A DNA stretch of 64,000 nucleotides from Virgibacillus sp. NKC19-3 (GTDB lineage Bacteria > Bacillota > Bacilli > Bacillales > Amphibacillaceae), in NCBI RefSeq assembly GCF_019837165.1, contig NZ_JAGYHC010000001.1, positions 2,356,001 to 2,420,000 of the forward strand, in the 5' to 3' direction. Under the pieces are notes generated by a model. That model had not been told where the DNA came from, did not search any database, and saw only the letters and a list, made by a program, of their open reading frames with translations. Shown here one piece after another: positions 1 through 9,605 of this stretch (its first letter is position 1; every line of letters starts with the position of its first letter). The position numbers and the translations under genes were made by a program.

Positions 1-252
1 ATTCATGATCGTTGCTAACATTCCCATATAATCAGCTGTTGCGCGATCCATTCCCATTTCGCTGCCGACTTTTCCACGCCATATATTTCCTCCACCCACA
101 ACGATGGCGATTTCAACCCCAAGTTCTGCCACTTCTTTTACTTGGCTTGCGATGGATTGAATGACTTTAGGTTCAATGCCATTTCCATGTTCGCCACTTA
201 AAGCTTCTCCACTTAATTTGAGTACAATTCTACGGTAACGAGCAGTTGTCAT
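1..252 (-). CDS. pyrH: Uridylate kinase PyrH (UMP kinase), 3' part cut by window edge
   Basis: The first 84 codons of UMP kinase, which phosphorylates UMP to UDP in pyrimidine nucleotide synthesis. The visible start [18 protein letters not shown] carries the amino-acid-kinase family K-L-S-G-E motif, followed by [10 protein letters not shown], the glycine-rich nucleotide site typical of bacterial PyrH. The ATG at 252 is preceded by GGAGG at 258-262. It lies 67 bp downstream of tsf on the same strand, the usual rpsB-tsf-pyrH order. The rest of the gene lies outside the window, so length and C-terminus cannot be judged. Confidence 0.95.
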   Translation of the reverse strand, partial: MTTARYRRIVLKLSGEALSGEHGNGIEPKVIQSIASQVKEVAELGVEIAIVVGGGNIWRGKVGSEMGMDRATADYMGMLATIMN

Positions 253-284
253 AAATACCTCCATCGATGAACTTATATCCTGGG

Positions 285-307
285 TAGGGAACCTGTCACG
301 TTCCCTA
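285..307 (-). terminator. Hairpin between tsf and pyrH
   Basis: A perfect 8-bp inverted repeat, TAGGGAAC and GTTCCCTA around a 7-base loop, lies between the tsf stop and the pyrH start. There is no long U run after it on the minus strand, so it is more likely a weak attenuator or mRNA processing/stability hairpin than a full terminator. Confidence 0.4.
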
Positions 308-319
308 TATCAGGTTACA

Positions 320-1207
320 TTATTTTTTAATCTGATTCATAACTTCTTCAGCAAAGTTCTCTTCACGTTTCTCCATACCTTCGCCTACTTCATAGCGTAC
401 AAATGAGTTGACGCTCGCACCTTTATCTGCTACATATTTTTTTACTTTTTGATCTGGATCTTTCACAAAATCCTGTTCCAACAAGCAAATTTCTCCAAAG
501 AATTTGCCGAGACGTCCTTCGACCATTTTTTCAACAATGTTTTCGGGTTTTCCCTCATTTAAAGCTTGTGTTTTCAACACTTCGCGCTCTTGGTTAACCT
601 CTTCTTCCGGAACTTCGTCACGTGACACATAACGAGGATTAGATGCTGCAATATGCATAGCTATATCCTTCGCAAGTTGTCCGTCCTGTGTACCTTCAAC
701 AAGTGACAGTACACCAATATTTCCACCCATATGCAGATAAGATCCAAATGTATCATTATCTGTTTTATTTAATAATGTAAATCGACGCAATGAAATTTTT
801 TCACCAATTTTTGCAATTGTTGCATTGATATAATCCTCCACTGTTTCACTACCGTTTCCATGTAACGGTTGCTTCATTACCGTGTCCATATCAGCAGGCT
901 GTTGTTTTACAATATGCTCTCCAAGTTCTGATAATAATTGTTGGAACTGATCGTTTTTTGTCACAAAGTCCGTTTCACAATTGACTTCTAATAGAACTGC
1001 GGAATTACCATCTGTTTCAATATAAGTAGCACCTTCTGCAGCAACCCGATCAGCCTTTTTAGCGGCTTTAGAGATCCCTTTCTCACGCAAATAGTTAATG
1101 GCTTTATCCATATCTCCATCTGTTTCCTGTAGTGCTTTTTTACAATCCATCATACCTGCACCAGTTCTTTCACGTAATTCTTTCACCATTTTAGCATCAA
1201 TAGCCAT
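320..1207 (-). CDS. tsf: Elongation factor Ts
   Basis: Guanine-nucleotide exchange factor that recycles EF-Tu-GDP to EF-Tu-GTP in the cytoplasm. The 295-residue product matches the usual bacilli length. The N-terminal UBA-like domain [18 protein letters not shown] and the signature [18 protein letters not shown] are present, followed by the core domain with [10 protein letters not shown], the TDFV contact to EF-Tu. A good GGAGG ribosome site precedes the ATG. It follows rpsB with an 86-bp gap that holds a terminator-like hairpin, as in many bacteria where S2 and EF-Ts are made from one partly attenuated transcript. Confidence 0.98.
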   Translation of the reverse strand: MAIDAKMVKELRERTGAGMMDCKKALQETDGDMDKAINYLREKGISKAAKKADRVAAEGATYIETDGNSAVLLEVNCETDFVTKNDQFQQLLSELGEHIVKQQPADMDTVMKQPLHGNGSETVEDYINATIAKIGEKISLRRFTLLNKTDNDTFGSYLHMGGNIGVLSLVEGTQDGQLAKDIAMHIAASNPRYVSRDEVPEEEVNQEREVLKTQALNEGKPENIVEKMVEGRLGKFFGEICLLEQDFVKDPDQKVKKYVADKGASVNSFVRYEVGEGMEKREENFAEEVMNQIKK

Positions 1208-1243
1208 TTCATATATCCTCCTTTGAATATTCTTTTTAAAAAA

Positions 1244-1274
1244 GGTGATAAAAGGCTCTTATCCTCTTATCACC
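1244..1274 (-). terminator. rpsB-tsf intergenic terminator/attenuator
   Basis: On the minus strand GGTGATAAGAGG pairs with CCTTTTATCACC (12 bp with G-T wobbles) around a 7-base loop and is followed at once by six Ts. This is a typical intrinsic terminator located between rpsB and tsf, so partial read-through would set the S2 to EF-Ts ratio. Confidence 0.7.
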
Positions 1275-1293
1275 TCACCTTTTCTACTATTAA

Positions 1294-2103
1294 TTACACT
1301 TGTTTAGATTCAGCATTCGTGTCTGTTTCAACTTCAGCGTCCGTTTCTTCTACAGTTGCTTCTTCGCTTCCTTCTTCATTCGCTTCTGATTGTACGTTTT
1401 CTGGTACCTCTTCTGTTTCTTCACCTTGTTTCACTTCCAGAATAGCGTCAGCGATTTTGGAAGTCAATAGTTTCACCGCACGAATGGCATCATCATTTGC
1501 TGGAATAACATAATCAATTTCATCCGGATCACAATTTGTATCCACCATTGCAATGATTGGAATGTTTAACTTATGTGCCTCAGCAATTGCAATCCGCTCT
1601 TTACGTGGATCAATAACGAACATAGCATCCGGTAATTTATCCATTTCTTTAATTCCGCCTAAGAATTTCATTAAGCGATCTTTTTCTTTTAATACATCAA
1701 CAACTTCTTTTTTGGGTAGCACTTCAAATGTTCCATCTTCTTCCATCCGTTCAATATCTTTAAGGCGGGTAATACGTTTACGAATGGTTTGGAAGTTTGT
1801 AAGTGTACCTCCTAACCAGCGCTGGTTAATATAGAACATTCCTGAACGTACTGCCTCATCACGAACAGACTCTTGTGCTTGTTTTTTCGTACCAACGAAA
1901 AGAATCGAACCACCATTTGATGCGATTTCTTTTACATATTTGTATGCTTCATCAACCTTTTTAACTGTTTTTTGAAGGTCAATGATGTAAATGCCGTTAC
2001 GTTCTGTGAAGATGTATTTCTTCATCTTTGGATTCCAACGGCGCGTCTGATGCCCAAAATGTACACCAGCTTCCAATAATTGTTTCATTGATATTGCTGC
2101 CAT
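1294..2103 (-). CDS. rpsB: 30S ribosomal protein S2, with acidic C-terminal tail
   Basis: Small-subunit ribosomal protein S2. [20 protein letters not shown], then [12 protein letters not shown] and the [10 protein letters not shown] signature are all visible. The product is 269 residues, longer than the roughly 245 usual for Bacillus; the extra length is a C-terminal tail rich in Glu and Thr from about residue 225. AGGAGG lies just upstream of the ATG. The gene has its own promoter at 2251-2279 and a leader of about 140 nt, and heads the rpsB-tsf-pyrH group. Confidence 0.98.
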   Translation of the reverse strand: MAAISMKQLLEAGVHFGHQTRRWNPKMKKYIFTERNGIYIIDLQKTVKKVDEAYKYVKEIASNGGSILFVGTKKQAQESVRDEAVRSGMFYINQRWLGGTLTNFQTIRKRITRLKDIERMEEDGTFEVLPKKEVVDVLKEKDRLMKFLGGIKEMDKLPDAMFVIDPRKERIAIAEAHKLNIPIIAMVDTNCDPDEIDYVIPANDDAIRAVKLLTSKIADAILEVKQGEETEEVPENVQSEANEEGSEEATVEETDAEVETDTNAESKQV

Positions 2104-2250
2104 AAAAAATTCCTCCTAATTGGTTTTTTTCCTCCGCTTAGATCATTTTTGGATAAAGACCATGATTGAACTGGCACCTTCTATTCAAATTACTAAACGT
2201 GTGTGATGAAACTTGCTCATCGTATGAACATAGTACTTACACCAAAAGTT

Positions 2251-2279
2251 ACTATATCACATAGGGGGCATGTAATCAA
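2251..2279 (-). promoter_or_regulatory. Sigma-A promoter of rpsB
   Basis: Minus-strand -35 TTGATT (2274-2279) and -10 TATAGT (2251-2256) separated by exactly 17 bases. The transcript would start near 2244 and give a leader of about 140 nt before the rpsB ribosome site. Confidence 0.75.
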
Positions 2280-2355
2280 GCATTAACTTATTTTTCTATG
2301 CATATAATTTAATCATAAGTGAGGCCTCAGTTTTGCCGCAGTTTATACTCCCGGG

Positions 2356-2376
2356 AAATTTCAGATTCTGAAAATC
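2356..2376. promoter_or_regulatory. CodY-box-like inverted repeat
   Basis: The sequence AAATTTCAGATTCTGAAAAT is an imperfect palindrome resembling overlapping CodY boxes (consensus AATTTTCWGAAAATT). It lies about 100 bp upstream of the rpsB promoter and downstream of codY. The match is partial and may be chance in AT-rich DNA. Confidence 0.25.
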
Positions 2377-2902
2377 CTTCCATATGTAGCTAGAGGGGTC
2401 TTGCTTGTAGTGATGTTTTTTCGACCGTCTAGGATATGTAAAATAATGATCAGTAAAAATAATATCTTTACATTAAACGACCTTTACTATTGTTTACCAA
2501 AATAAGAATCATTCATAAACGCATTTCTATGTTTTTGCATCTGCTCATTCATGATAGATAATGCCTGTATTCTTTAGTTTTTTTCTTCACTTAAAAATAA
2601 CTTTTTATGTATTTGTGAAATGCTTAGCATAGTTAAATCAAACGCGTTAGCAAGCTCTACCAACGTTCATTTATAAAATAAACGAAGCATCATGAAAATA
2701 GAATACAAATCCCTTCTACTAATATAGTAAAACCATCATCTAAAGCAAAGCTGTTGGCTAAGCCCCCAAATCTTTTCGACAAACAGAACTATTTCCATGT
2801 CCTCCGCCTAAACGATAATGATGTGTGTAGCTTCTTTTGGATCAATTCTCTTGATAGCGAAACGAGTGTTTCAAAGATCTTTTCTTAATAGGATATAAAA
2901 GA

Positions 2903-2930
2903 AAAAAAGCTAGAGCACGCTAGCTTTTTT
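2903..2930 (-). terminator. Terminator after codY
   Basis: Perfect 11-bp stem AAAAAAGCTAG / CTAGCTTTTTT with a 6-base loop and a T run on the minus strand, 16 bp past the codY stop. It ends the xerC-hslV-hslU-codY transcript. Confidence 0.9.
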
Positions 2931-2945
2931 ATCTACCTATTTCCA

Positions 2946-3725
2946 TTATCTTGAACGTAATTTTTCCAGTTCCACAAGGAATTTACTATTTAGTACTTTT
3001 ATAAATGTTCCTTTCATTCCTAGAGAACGCGATTCGATGACTCCTGCACTTTCAAGTTTTCTTAATGCATTTACAATCACAGATCTTGTAATACCTACTC
3101 TATCTGCAATTTTACTTGCTACGAGCAGACCTTCCATTCCGTTTAACTCTTCAAAGATATGGTCAATTGCCTCTAACTCACTGTATGACAATGAACTAAT
3201 AGCCATTTGTACCACGGCTTTACTTCTTGCTTCTACTTCGATTTCTTCCGTTTTTTCTTGCAAAATCTCCATTCCTACAACAGTTGCTCCATACTCTGCG
3301 AGCAGTAAATCATCGTTATTAAAGCTATCTGTTAGTCTTCCTAAGATAAGCGTACCAAGTCGGTCTCCCCCACCAACAATAGGTACAATCGTTGTTAGAC
3401 CATTTTGGAATAATTCTCGATTTTCAACAGGAAAAACCGTAAGCTGATTATCAATATCGATATTCGCAGTAGTTTCTCTAATGCTGAATAATCCTTCTGT
3501 ATACTCTTCCGGAAATTGCTTTTCTTCCAGCATACTCTTCATACGTTCATTTTCAATCTCCTGATTAATAGCAAATCCGAGTAATTTACCTCTTCTGCTC
3601 AAAATAAATACATTTCCTTTAATAACATCTCTGAGCGTTGCAGACATATCATTGAAATTCACCGATTTTCCTGCAGATTTTTGTAACATAGCATTAATTT
3701 TTCTTGCGCGATCTAATAGTTCCAT
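2946..3725 (-). CDS. codY: GTP-sensing pleiotropic repressor CodY
   Basis: Global regulator that senses branched-chain amino acids and GTP and represses nutrient-acquisition genes in rich conditions. The 259-residue length is exactly typical. The N-terminal GAF ligand domain begins [15 protein letters not shown] and the C-terminal winged helix-turn-helix lies at about residues 200-245, with [19 protein letters not shown] as the DNA-recognition element. It is the last gene of the xerC-hslV-hslU-codY operon, the same order as codVWXY in B. subtilis, and is followed by a strong terminator. Confidence 0.98.
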   Translation of the reverse strand: MELLDRARKINAMLQKSAGKSVNFNDMSATLRDVIKGNVFILSRRGKLLGFAINQEIENERMKSMLEEKQFPEEYTEGLFSIRETTANIDIDNQLTVFPVENRELFQNGLTTIVPIVGGGDRLGTLILGRLTDSFNNDDLLLAEYGATVVGMEILQEKTEEIEVEARSKAVVQMAISSLSYSELEAIDHIFEELNGMEGLLVASKIADRVGITRSVIVNALRKLESAGVIESRSLGMKGTFIKVLNSKFLVELEKLRSR

Positions 3726-3757
3726 AATTATTATCCTCCATTCAATTCTTTTAAATT

Positions 3758-5152
3758 TTATAGTATAAACTGGCTCAAATCTTTATTTTTTACAATGGTA
3801 CTTAATTTTTCATCGACATAAGCAGGCGTGATTTCCACTGTATCCATATTTATATCTGGTGCTTCATACGATAAGTCTTCCAGCAATTTCTCTAATATGG
3901 TATGCAGTCTTCTTGCCCCAATATTATCTGTGTCCTGATTCACTTCATATGCTACTTCTGCTAGTCTTGTAATAGCTTCGTCAGTAAAAATAACATTTAT
4001 ACCTTCTGTTTTTAATAAAGCTTGATATTGCTTTAATAAAGCATTTGATGGTTCATTTAAGATCCGTTTAAAATCTTCAACGGTTAATTTTTCTAATTCT
4101 ACTCGTATTGGGAATCGGCCTTGCAGTTCTGGAATTAAATCAGATGGCTTTGCCATATGAAATGCTCCAGCAGCTATAAAAAGCATATGATCTGTTTGTA
4201 CCGGGCCATGTTTCGTGACAACTGTAGAACCTTCTACGATAGGAAGGATATCTCTTTGGACACCTTCTCTTGAGACATTCGCTGAATTATCCTGTTTGAC
4301 AGCAACTTTATCAATTTCATCAATAAACAAGATCCCGGATTGTTCTGCAAGCTGAATGGCTTCTTGCGCAACTTCTTCCATATCGACCAGCTTCCCGGCT
4401 TCCTGTTGGGTTAAAACGTTTCTTGCTTCGGATACAGGCAGCTTTCGACTCTTTTTCTTTTTTGGCATAAATTGACTAAATGCATCTTGCATATTCATAC
4501 CCATCTGTTCCATTCCCGATCCTTGCAACATATCAAACATAGATGGTGGCGTTTCTTCTATTTCTACCGTAACCATATTATCTTCTAGTTCACCTAAAGC
4601 TAAATTATGCTCGATACGTTTTCGTTTATTTTTTATTTCTTCGTCCTTTTCACTTTCCTTACTTTCATCCTCATCATCTGACTGGCCGGAAAAGAGCATT
4701 TCTAATGGGTTTTTCATGTTATTTTGCTTTTTGGCTTGTGGAACTAACAGGTTAACTAGCTTTTTATTAGCTTCAACTTCAGCCTTACCCATCACTTCAT
4801 TCATTTTCTCATTCTTAACCATTCGTATAGACATTTCCACAAGATCACGAACCATGGACTCAACATCGCGTCCAACGTATCCAACCTCTGTATATTTTGT
4901 CGCTTCTACTTTCACGAATGGAGCACCGACCAAGTTAGCTAATCTTCTTGCTATTTCGGTTTTCCCCACCCCTGTAGGACCAATCATTAAAATATTCTTA
5001 GGAACAATCTCATCCTTGATCGTTTCATCAAGTCGCACCCGTCGATAACGATTTCTAAGCGCCACGGCTACTGATTTTTTTGCTTGTTGCTGTCCTATTA
5101 TATATTTATCTAATTGACCCACAATTTGCTTTGGAGTGTAATCTATTCCCAT
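3758..5152 (-). CDS. hslU: ATP-dependent protease ATPase subunit HslU (ClpY)
   Basis: AAA+ unfoldase that feeds substrates into the HslV peptidase. Walker A GPTGVGKT is near the N-terminus and Walker [10 protein letters not shown] in the middle; the intermediate (I) domain contains an acidic stretch. The C-terminus ends in [10 protein letters not shown], the tail that docks into HslV pockets. I place the start at the ATG at 5152 (464 residues); AAAAGGAGG lies upstream at a longish 12-base spacing. An in-frame TTG at 5179 would lie upstream of that ribosome site. The gene follows hslV by about 20 bp. Confidence 0.96.
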   Translation of the reverse strand: MGIDYTPKQIVGQLDKYIIGQQQAKKSVAVALRNRYRRVRLDETIKDEIVPKNILMIGPTGVGKTEIARRLANLVGAPFVKVEATKYTEVGYVGRDVESMVRDLVEMSIRMVKNEKMNEVMGKAEVEANKKLVNLLVPQAKKQNNMKNPLEMLFSGQSDDEDESKESEKDEEIKNKRKRIEHNLALGELEDNMVTVEIEETPPSMFDMLQGSGMEQMGMNMQDAFSQFMPKKKKSRKLPVSEARNVLTQQEAGKLVDMEEVAQEAIQLAEQSGILFIDEIDKVAVKQDNSANVSREGVQRDILPIVEGSTVVTKHGPVQTDHMLFIAAGAFHMAKPSDLIPELQGRFPIRVELEKLTVEDFKRILNEPSNALLKQYQALLKTEGINVIFTDEAITRLAEVAYEVNQDTDNIGARRLHTILEKLLEDLSYEAPDINMDTVEITPAYVDEKLSTIVKNKDLSQFIL

Positions 5153-5171
5153 ACTTTCAGAAAGCCTCCTT

Positions 5172-5717
5172 TTATTCAAGCACCTCTAAAGTAATATGAT
5201 CATTCGTATATATACATATTTCGCCAGCAATTTCCAGTGCCCTGTGTGCTATTTCTTTGGCAGATAACTGAGTAGCATGTCTCGTCAAAGCTCTGCCTGC
5301 ACTAAGTGCATAGTTCCCGCCGGAGCCAATAGCCAGCAATCCATCATCAGGTTCAATGACTTCCCCTGTTCCTGATACTAAAAACATTTTCTCTTTATCC
5401 ATGACAATAAGCATTGCTTCTAATTTGCGTAAAACCTTGTCACTACGCCATTCTTTCGCTAATTCGACAGAAGCGCGGGAAAGATTTCCATCGAAAGCTT
5501 CCAACTTCTCTTCAAACTTTTCAAATAATGTAAAAGCGTCAGCAACAGATCCTGCAAACCCTGCTAAGACCTTTCCCTTGAATAAAGTTCGGACTTTCTT
5601 TGCTTTATGTTTCATAACAACAGCATTACCTAAAGTAACTTGACCATCTCCGCTCATTGCACATTGACCGTTGTGTCTTACCGCAAAAATAGTTGTGGCA
5701 TGCATTTCATTCCCCAC
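5172..5717 (-). CDS. hslV: ATP-dependent protease peptidase subunit HslV (ClpQ)
   Basis: Proteasome-like N-terminal-nucleophile peptidase that forms a double hexamer with HslU. The core [20 protein letters not shown] aligns with B. subtilis CodW, with [14 protein letters not shown] further on. The preferred start is GTG at 5717 (181 residues, same as CodW), since AGAGGTGAT, close to the ideal anti-16S sequence, sits just before it. The N-terminal Ser used in B. subtilis is absent here; the likely mature nucleophile is Thr in TTIFAV, which would need removal of about seven residues. Start choice is therefore important and uncertain. Confidence 0.94.
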   Translation of the reverse strand: MGNEMHATTIFAVRHNGQCAMSGDGQVTLGNAVVMKHKAKKVRTLFKGKVLAGFAGSVADAFTLFEKFEEKLEAFDGNLSRASVELAKEWRSDKVLRKLEAMLIVMDKEKMFLVSGTGEVIEPDDGLLAIGSGGNYALSAGRALTRHATQLSAKEIAHRALEIAGEICIYTNDHITLEVLE

Positions 5718-5737
5718 CATCATCACCTCTGTTTCCG

Positions 5738-6649
5738 TTATTGGTCATTAGCCCGAGGATGGCTGTTCATATAAACATCACGTAAATGATTTTTTGTTAC
5801 ATGTGTGTAAATTTGTGTAGAGGATAAATTTTCATGTCCTAGTAGTTCCTGCACAGTACGAAGATCAGCACCTTCATTAAGCATATGTGTAGCAAATGTG
5901 TGGCGCAATTTATGCGGGTGAACATGGATAGTTAAAGCAGCTCGATCAACCATTTTATTAAGTATTAGCCGCATTCCTCTTACAGTTAACGGTGATCCCC
6001 GAGCATTTAAAAAGACTGAATCGGATGTTGTTTTAGCTTTTTCCAATAACTTATTCCTACCTTCAGTTATATACGTTTCCAAGGCAATCTCAGCAAATCT
6101 GCCAAATGGAATGTAGCGTTCCCTCCTGCCTTTTCCTGTAACAAGCATTGTTCCAATTGAAAAATCAATATCGCTTAGCGTAAGTCCTTGGCATTCACTA
6201 ATCCTGATGCCAGTCGCATAGAGCGTTTCGAGCAACGCTTGGTCACGTTGGCCGAGAGGGTCGGTTAAATCACTTACATCGAAAAGTTTTTCTAATTCTT
6301 CCATATATAGAAAGCCAGGTATTGGTTTATTGGTTTTTGGTAAAGTAATACGCATGAATGGATTAGTCGAAAGAGAATGCTCCCGTTCCAAAAAATTATA
6401 AAAACCTCTTAATGCGGAAACTTTTCGCGATACAGATCTTCTGCTTAATTGTTGATCATATAGTTTAGTCAAAAACAAACGTACAACACGTTGATCAACC
6501 TCGCTTAAATCATCTATACCTTCTCCTGCTAAGAAGTCAAAGAACATTTCCAGATCATTCAGATAATATTCCACAGTATATGGGGAGGCATTCTTCTCTA
6601 CTTGTAAGTACTCTACAAACTCCTTACAATCCGTTGTAAAATGATGCAA
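5738..6649 (-). CDS. xerC: Tyrosine recombinase XerC (CodV)
   Basis: Site-specific recombinase that resolves chromosome dimers at dif with a partner recombinase. An N-terminal SAM-like core-binding domain ([10 protein letters not shown]...) is followed by the catalytic domain with Arg in [18 protein letters not shown] (H-x-x-R), [11 protein letters not shown] and the nucleophile Tyr in IYTHV. An in-frame ATG exists at 6676, but it lies upstream of the transcription start predicted from the promoter at 6679-6707 and has no ribosome site. A TTG at 6649, 8 bases after AGGGG, gives 303 residues, matching CodV. First gene of the xerC-hslVU-codY operon. Confidence 0.93.
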   Translation of the reverse strand: MHHFTTDCKEFVEYLQVEKNASPYTVEYYLNDLEMFFDFLAGEGIDDLSEVDQRVVRLFLTKLYDQQLSRRSVSRKVSALRGFYNFLEREHSLSTNPFMRITLPKTNKPIPGFLYMEELEKLFDVSDLTDPLGQRDQALLETLYATGIRISECQGLTLSDIDFSIGTMLVTGKGRRERYIPFGRFAEIALETYITEGRNKLLEKAKTTSDSVFLNARGSPLTVRGMRLILNKMVDRAALTIHVHPHKLRHTFATHMLNEGADLRTVQELLGHENLSSTQIYTHVTKNHLRDVYMNSHPRANDQ

Positions 6650-6678
6650 ATCCTCATCCCCTAAATCGTAGCGCATAA

Positions 6679-6707
6679 ATCATATCATACTAATTTTTTT
6701 ATTGCAA
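6679..6707 (-). promoter_or_regulatory. Sigma-A promoter of the xerC-hslVU-codY operon
   Basis: Minus-strand -35 TTGCAA (6702-6707) and -10 TATGAT (6679-6684) with a 17-base spacer. The start point would be near 6672, inside the longest xerC reading frame, which supports the downstream TTG start. Confidence 0.7.
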
Positions 6708-6990
6708 TAAATTTAACATAATTGCAATAAAATTCTGAATCAGTCTCTACGTTAATGTTCCATATTTCACGAAATCAGTCATTCATCATTTTTAAACTTT
6801 TTACCATAACTGTTAAAATACTCGGCAAAATGTTTATCGACCACCTACTGTCAAGTAAACATCCTTACCAATGGTAAATTATATCTTTTTCAAATTAAAT
6901 AGTCAACAAACATCAATTCAATTAATGAAAAGAAATAGGATTATGTGAAAAATGTGTGAATAAATGTCTACTATTGGTATAACCAAGTTT
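6708..6990. other. AT-rich gap upstream of xerC
   Basis: About 280 bp of AT-rich DNA between the small unknown gene and the xerC promoter. B. subtilis has trmFO (gid) at this position; I see no trace of it and no other gene or clear hairpin here. Confidence 0.5.
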
Positions 6991-7326
6991 TTAATCAATT
7001 ATTCCTAATTTTTTTATTTTTGATCTGGTCTCATCCGTCCCAAGAGCATATAATCGTTGATAAATACTTATTAAACGATCATCATATGTTTTCCTTTCAT
7101 CATCTGCTCCCCACTCATCAAAAGGCTTTCCAATATATTTCGCAGCATTTTTTGCATTTTTATCTTTCATCCGAAATAATGCTTCTATTTCTTCTTTTTC
7201 ATCATAGGTTGCAATAATTTCATACTCGATTTCATTATCAGGGATTGATACTTCCCGGATCTCTTCGGTGTCCACAGTTACGTAATAATTTTTCCTTTCT
7301 GGCAATTTGACAACCTCCTTATCCAT
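6991..7326 (-). CDS. Unknown small acidic protein
   Basis: A 111-residue protein that I do not recognise. I place the start at ATG 7326, which has AAAGGGG at good spacing; an in-frame ATG at 7350 lacks a ribosome site. The product is soluble-looking and acidic in its middle (for example ATYDEKEEIEAL), with no signal peptide or membrane segment. It lies 67 bp downstream of topA on the same strand, behind a terminator-like hairpin, in the place where trmFO is usually found. Codon use and the good ribosome site support a real gene; function is unknown. Confidence 0.75.
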   Translation of the reverse strand: MDKEVVKLPERKNYYVTVDTEEIREVSIPDNEIEYEIIATYDEKEEIEALFRMKDKNAKNAAKYIGKPFDEWGADDERKTYDDRLISIYQRLYALGTDETRSKIKKLGIID

Positions 7327-7366
7327 ACTATCCCCTTTTTCCACGAACATGAAACAATAAAATAAA

Positions 7367-7387
7367 GCTGCCCTCTACAAGAGCAGC
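7367..7387 (-). terminator. Hairpin after topA
   Basis: On the minus strand GCTGCTCT pairs imperfectly with AGAGGGCAGC (2-base bulge) and is followed by TTTATTTTATT. A probable terminator between topA and the small downstream gene. Confidence 0.55.
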
Positions 7388-7393
7388 CATAGG

Positions 7394-9475
7394 TCAACTT
7401 TGAATTTTTTCTTCTTTATACTCACAATTTGTGCATTGAATTTGTACTTCTTTCTTACTTTTCTTTTCAACCAGTAATGATTCGCATTTCGGACAAGGTC
7501 TGGCTATCGGTTTATCCCATGATACGAAATCGCAATCCGGAAAACGGTCACATCCATAGAAAGTTCTACGTTTCTTTGATTTTCTTTCTACTACATCTCC
7601 TTCTTTACATTTCGGACATGTAACGCCTATTTTCTTTAGAATCGGTTTCGTATTTCGGCATTCCGGAAAGTTAGAACACGCTAAAAACTTTCCATAGCGT
7701 CCCATCTTATAAACCATCTCATGCCCGCAATTTTCACAAGTTATACCAGCAGGCTCATCTCGGATTTCAATTTTTTCCATTTCTTCCTCTGCTATTTCCA
7801 AGCGCTTATGGAAATCTTGATAAAAATCGTCAATAACGTTTACCCACTCCGTTTTTCCTTCTTCAATAGAGTCTAAGTCACTTTCCATTTTTACAGTAAA
7901 ATCAACATTGATGATTTCAGGAAAAAACTCTTCCACTAGTTCAAGGATAATCGTTCCTAGCTCTGTTGGTATAAATCGTTTATTGTCTATACTAACGTAT
8001 CCCCTGCGCTGGATGGTATCCAATGTAGGAGCATAGGTAGAAGGACGTCCAATACCCAACTCTTCCATTGTTCGTACAAGTCTAGCTTCCGTAAATCTCG
8101 GTGGCGGCTGGGTAAAATGCTGATTTGGTGTAATCTCAGTCGCTTCCACTTCCATCCCTTCGGATAAATCGGGCAACGTTTTATTTTCATCTTTTTTGTT
8201 ATCATCCGTACCTTCTACATATACTTTCATAAAACCTTTGAACTTAATTTTCGAACCGGTTGCACGAAATTCTACGCCATTATTTAATAGATGTACCGTC
8301 ATTGTATCCATCACTGCCGGTGCCATCTGGCTAGCTAAGAATCGCTCCCAAATCAGTTTGTATAATCGATACTGATCTCTTGATAAAATAGGCTTTAATG
8401 ATCTTGGATCACGTAGTGCAGATGTAGGGCGCACAGCTTCATGGGCGTCCTGCGCACCTTCCTTTTTCTTATCTTCCTTGTTATGTCCAAGGAATTCTTT
8501 GCCGTATTTTTCCTCAATATAGGCTTTTGCTTCCTGCTTGGCCGATTCAGAAATCCGTGTTGAATCTGTACGCATATACGTAACTAAACCAGTAATGCCA
8601 CCGGATTTCTTCCCTAAATCGATACCTTCATATAATTGCTGTGCCACCATCATTGTTTTCTTCGCTCGGAAGTTTAGCTTTCTGGCTGCCTCTTGCTGTA
8701 GAGAAGATGTAATAAAGGGCTTAGCAGGATTTCGTTTACGCTCCCGCTTTTTAACTTTATCGACTGTAAACTTCTTTTCCTTTAATGTGTCTACAATTTT
8801 TTTTACATCCTCTTCTGATTTCAGTTCCTGCTTTTTACCATCAACGCCATAAAAGGCCCCTTCAAATGTTTCTTTATCTTTCTGGAACATGCCTTCAATG
8901 GACCAGTATTCTTGAGGCTGGAAATTCTCAATCTCTTTTTCTCTGTCAACAATCATTTTCAATGCTACAGATTGTACACGACCTGCGCTTAATCCCTTTT
9001 TTACTTTTTTCCATAATAGCGGACTAATGTTATACCCAACTAAGCGATCCAGAATACGTCTAGCTTGTTGAGCATCAACTAAATCCATATCAATCGTCCG
9101 TGGATTTTTAAAGGCATCCTTTATCGCGTCTTTCGTAATTTCATTAAAAACAACACGACACTTGGAATTTTCATCGACATCCAGAATATGTGCCAAATGC
9201 CAAGCAATAGCTTCTCCTTCTCTATCCGGGTCGGCAGCTAGGAAAACTTTCTTTGCTTTCTTTGCGGCTTTTCTTAGATCTTTTAATATATCACCTTTTC
9301 CGCGTATCGTAATATATTTTGGTTTATAATTATTCTCCGTATCAACAGCCATCTGGCTTTTTGGCAAGTCACGTAAATGACCCATAGATGCTTTTACTTT
9401 ATATTTTTTTCCCAAATAACGTTCAATCGTTTTCGCTTTTGCCGGCGATTCTACGATTACTAGATAATCTGACAT
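7394..9475 (-). CDS. topA: DNA topoisomerase I
   Basis: Type IA topoisomerase that relaxes negative supercoils. TOPRIM domain at the N-terminus ([19 protein letters not shown], then [15 protein letters not shown]), catalytic Tyr in [13 protein letters not shown], and a C-terminal set of three four-Cys zinc ribbons starting [18 protein letters not shown]. The start is ATG 9475 (693 residues, close to the B. subtilis 691) because GGGAGG lies 7 bases upstream; a longer frame from 9490 overlaps that ribosome site. It has its own promoter at 9527-9555 and follows dprA. Confidence 0.98.
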   Translation of the reverse strand: MSDYLVIVESPAKAKTIERYLGKKYKVKASMGHLRDLPKSQMAVDTENNYKPKYITIRGKGDILKDLRKAAKKAKKVFLAADPDREGEAIAWHLAHILDVDENSKCRVVFNEITKDAIKDAFKNPRTIDMDLVDAQQARRILDRLVGYNISPLLWKKVKKGLSAGRVQSVALKMIVDREKEIENFQPQEYWSIEGMFQKDKETFEGAFYGVDGKKQELKSEEDVKKIVDTLKEKKFTVDKVKKRERKRNPAKPFITSSLQQEAARKLNFRAKKTMMVAQQLYEGIDLGKKSGGITGLVTYMRTDSTRISESAKQEAKAYIEEKYGKEFLGHNKEDKKKEGAQDAHEAVRPTSALRDPRSLKPILSRDQYRLYKLIWERFLASQMAPAVMDTMTVHLLNNGVEFRATGSKIKFKGFMKVYVEGTDDNKKDENKTLPDLSEGMEVEATEITPNQHFTQPPPRFTEARLVRTMEELGIGRPSTYAPTLDTIQRRGYVSIDNKRFIPTELGTIILELVEEFFPEIINVDFTVKMESDLDSIEEGKTEWVNVIDDFYQDFHKRLEIAEEEMEKIEIRDEPAGITCENCGHEMVYKMGRYGKFLACSNFPECRNTKPILKKIGVTCPKCKEGDVVERKSKKRRTFYGCDRFPDCDFVSWDKPIARPCPKCESLLVEKKSKKEVQIQCTNCEYKEEKIQS

Positions 9476-9526
9476 GGTATTTCCTCCCAAATGAGGTTAC
9501 AATAAATAATTTAGAAATCTTTCCTA

Positions 9527-9555
9527 ATACTAAATACATCGTATAAATTTGTCAA
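9527..9555 (-). promoter_or_regulatory. Sigma-A promoter of topA
   Basis: Minus-strand consensus -35 TTGACA (9550-9555), 17-base spacer, -10 TAGTAT (9527-9532). The leader is about 45 nt. Confidence 0.8.
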
Positions 9556-9605
9556 ACAAACTGTGACAAAAGCTTTATAAATAAATTGTGAACACAGTCC
9601 GCTTT

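Larger units (their letters stand above)
2104..2900. other. Long non-coding gap between codY and rpsB
   Basis: About 800 bp without a credible gene. The part nearest rpsB holds its promoter and leader. The rest is AT-rich with stop codons in all frames and no ribosome site followed by an open frame. A CodY-box-like inverted repeat lies at 2356-2376. In B. subtilis this position carries the large fla/che operon; I could not recognise any remnant of it. Confidence 0.6.

Noticed and set aside
2104-2900. Flagellar gene remnant in the codY-rpsB gap
   Set aside because: No segment could be recognised as any flagellar or chemotaxis gene.
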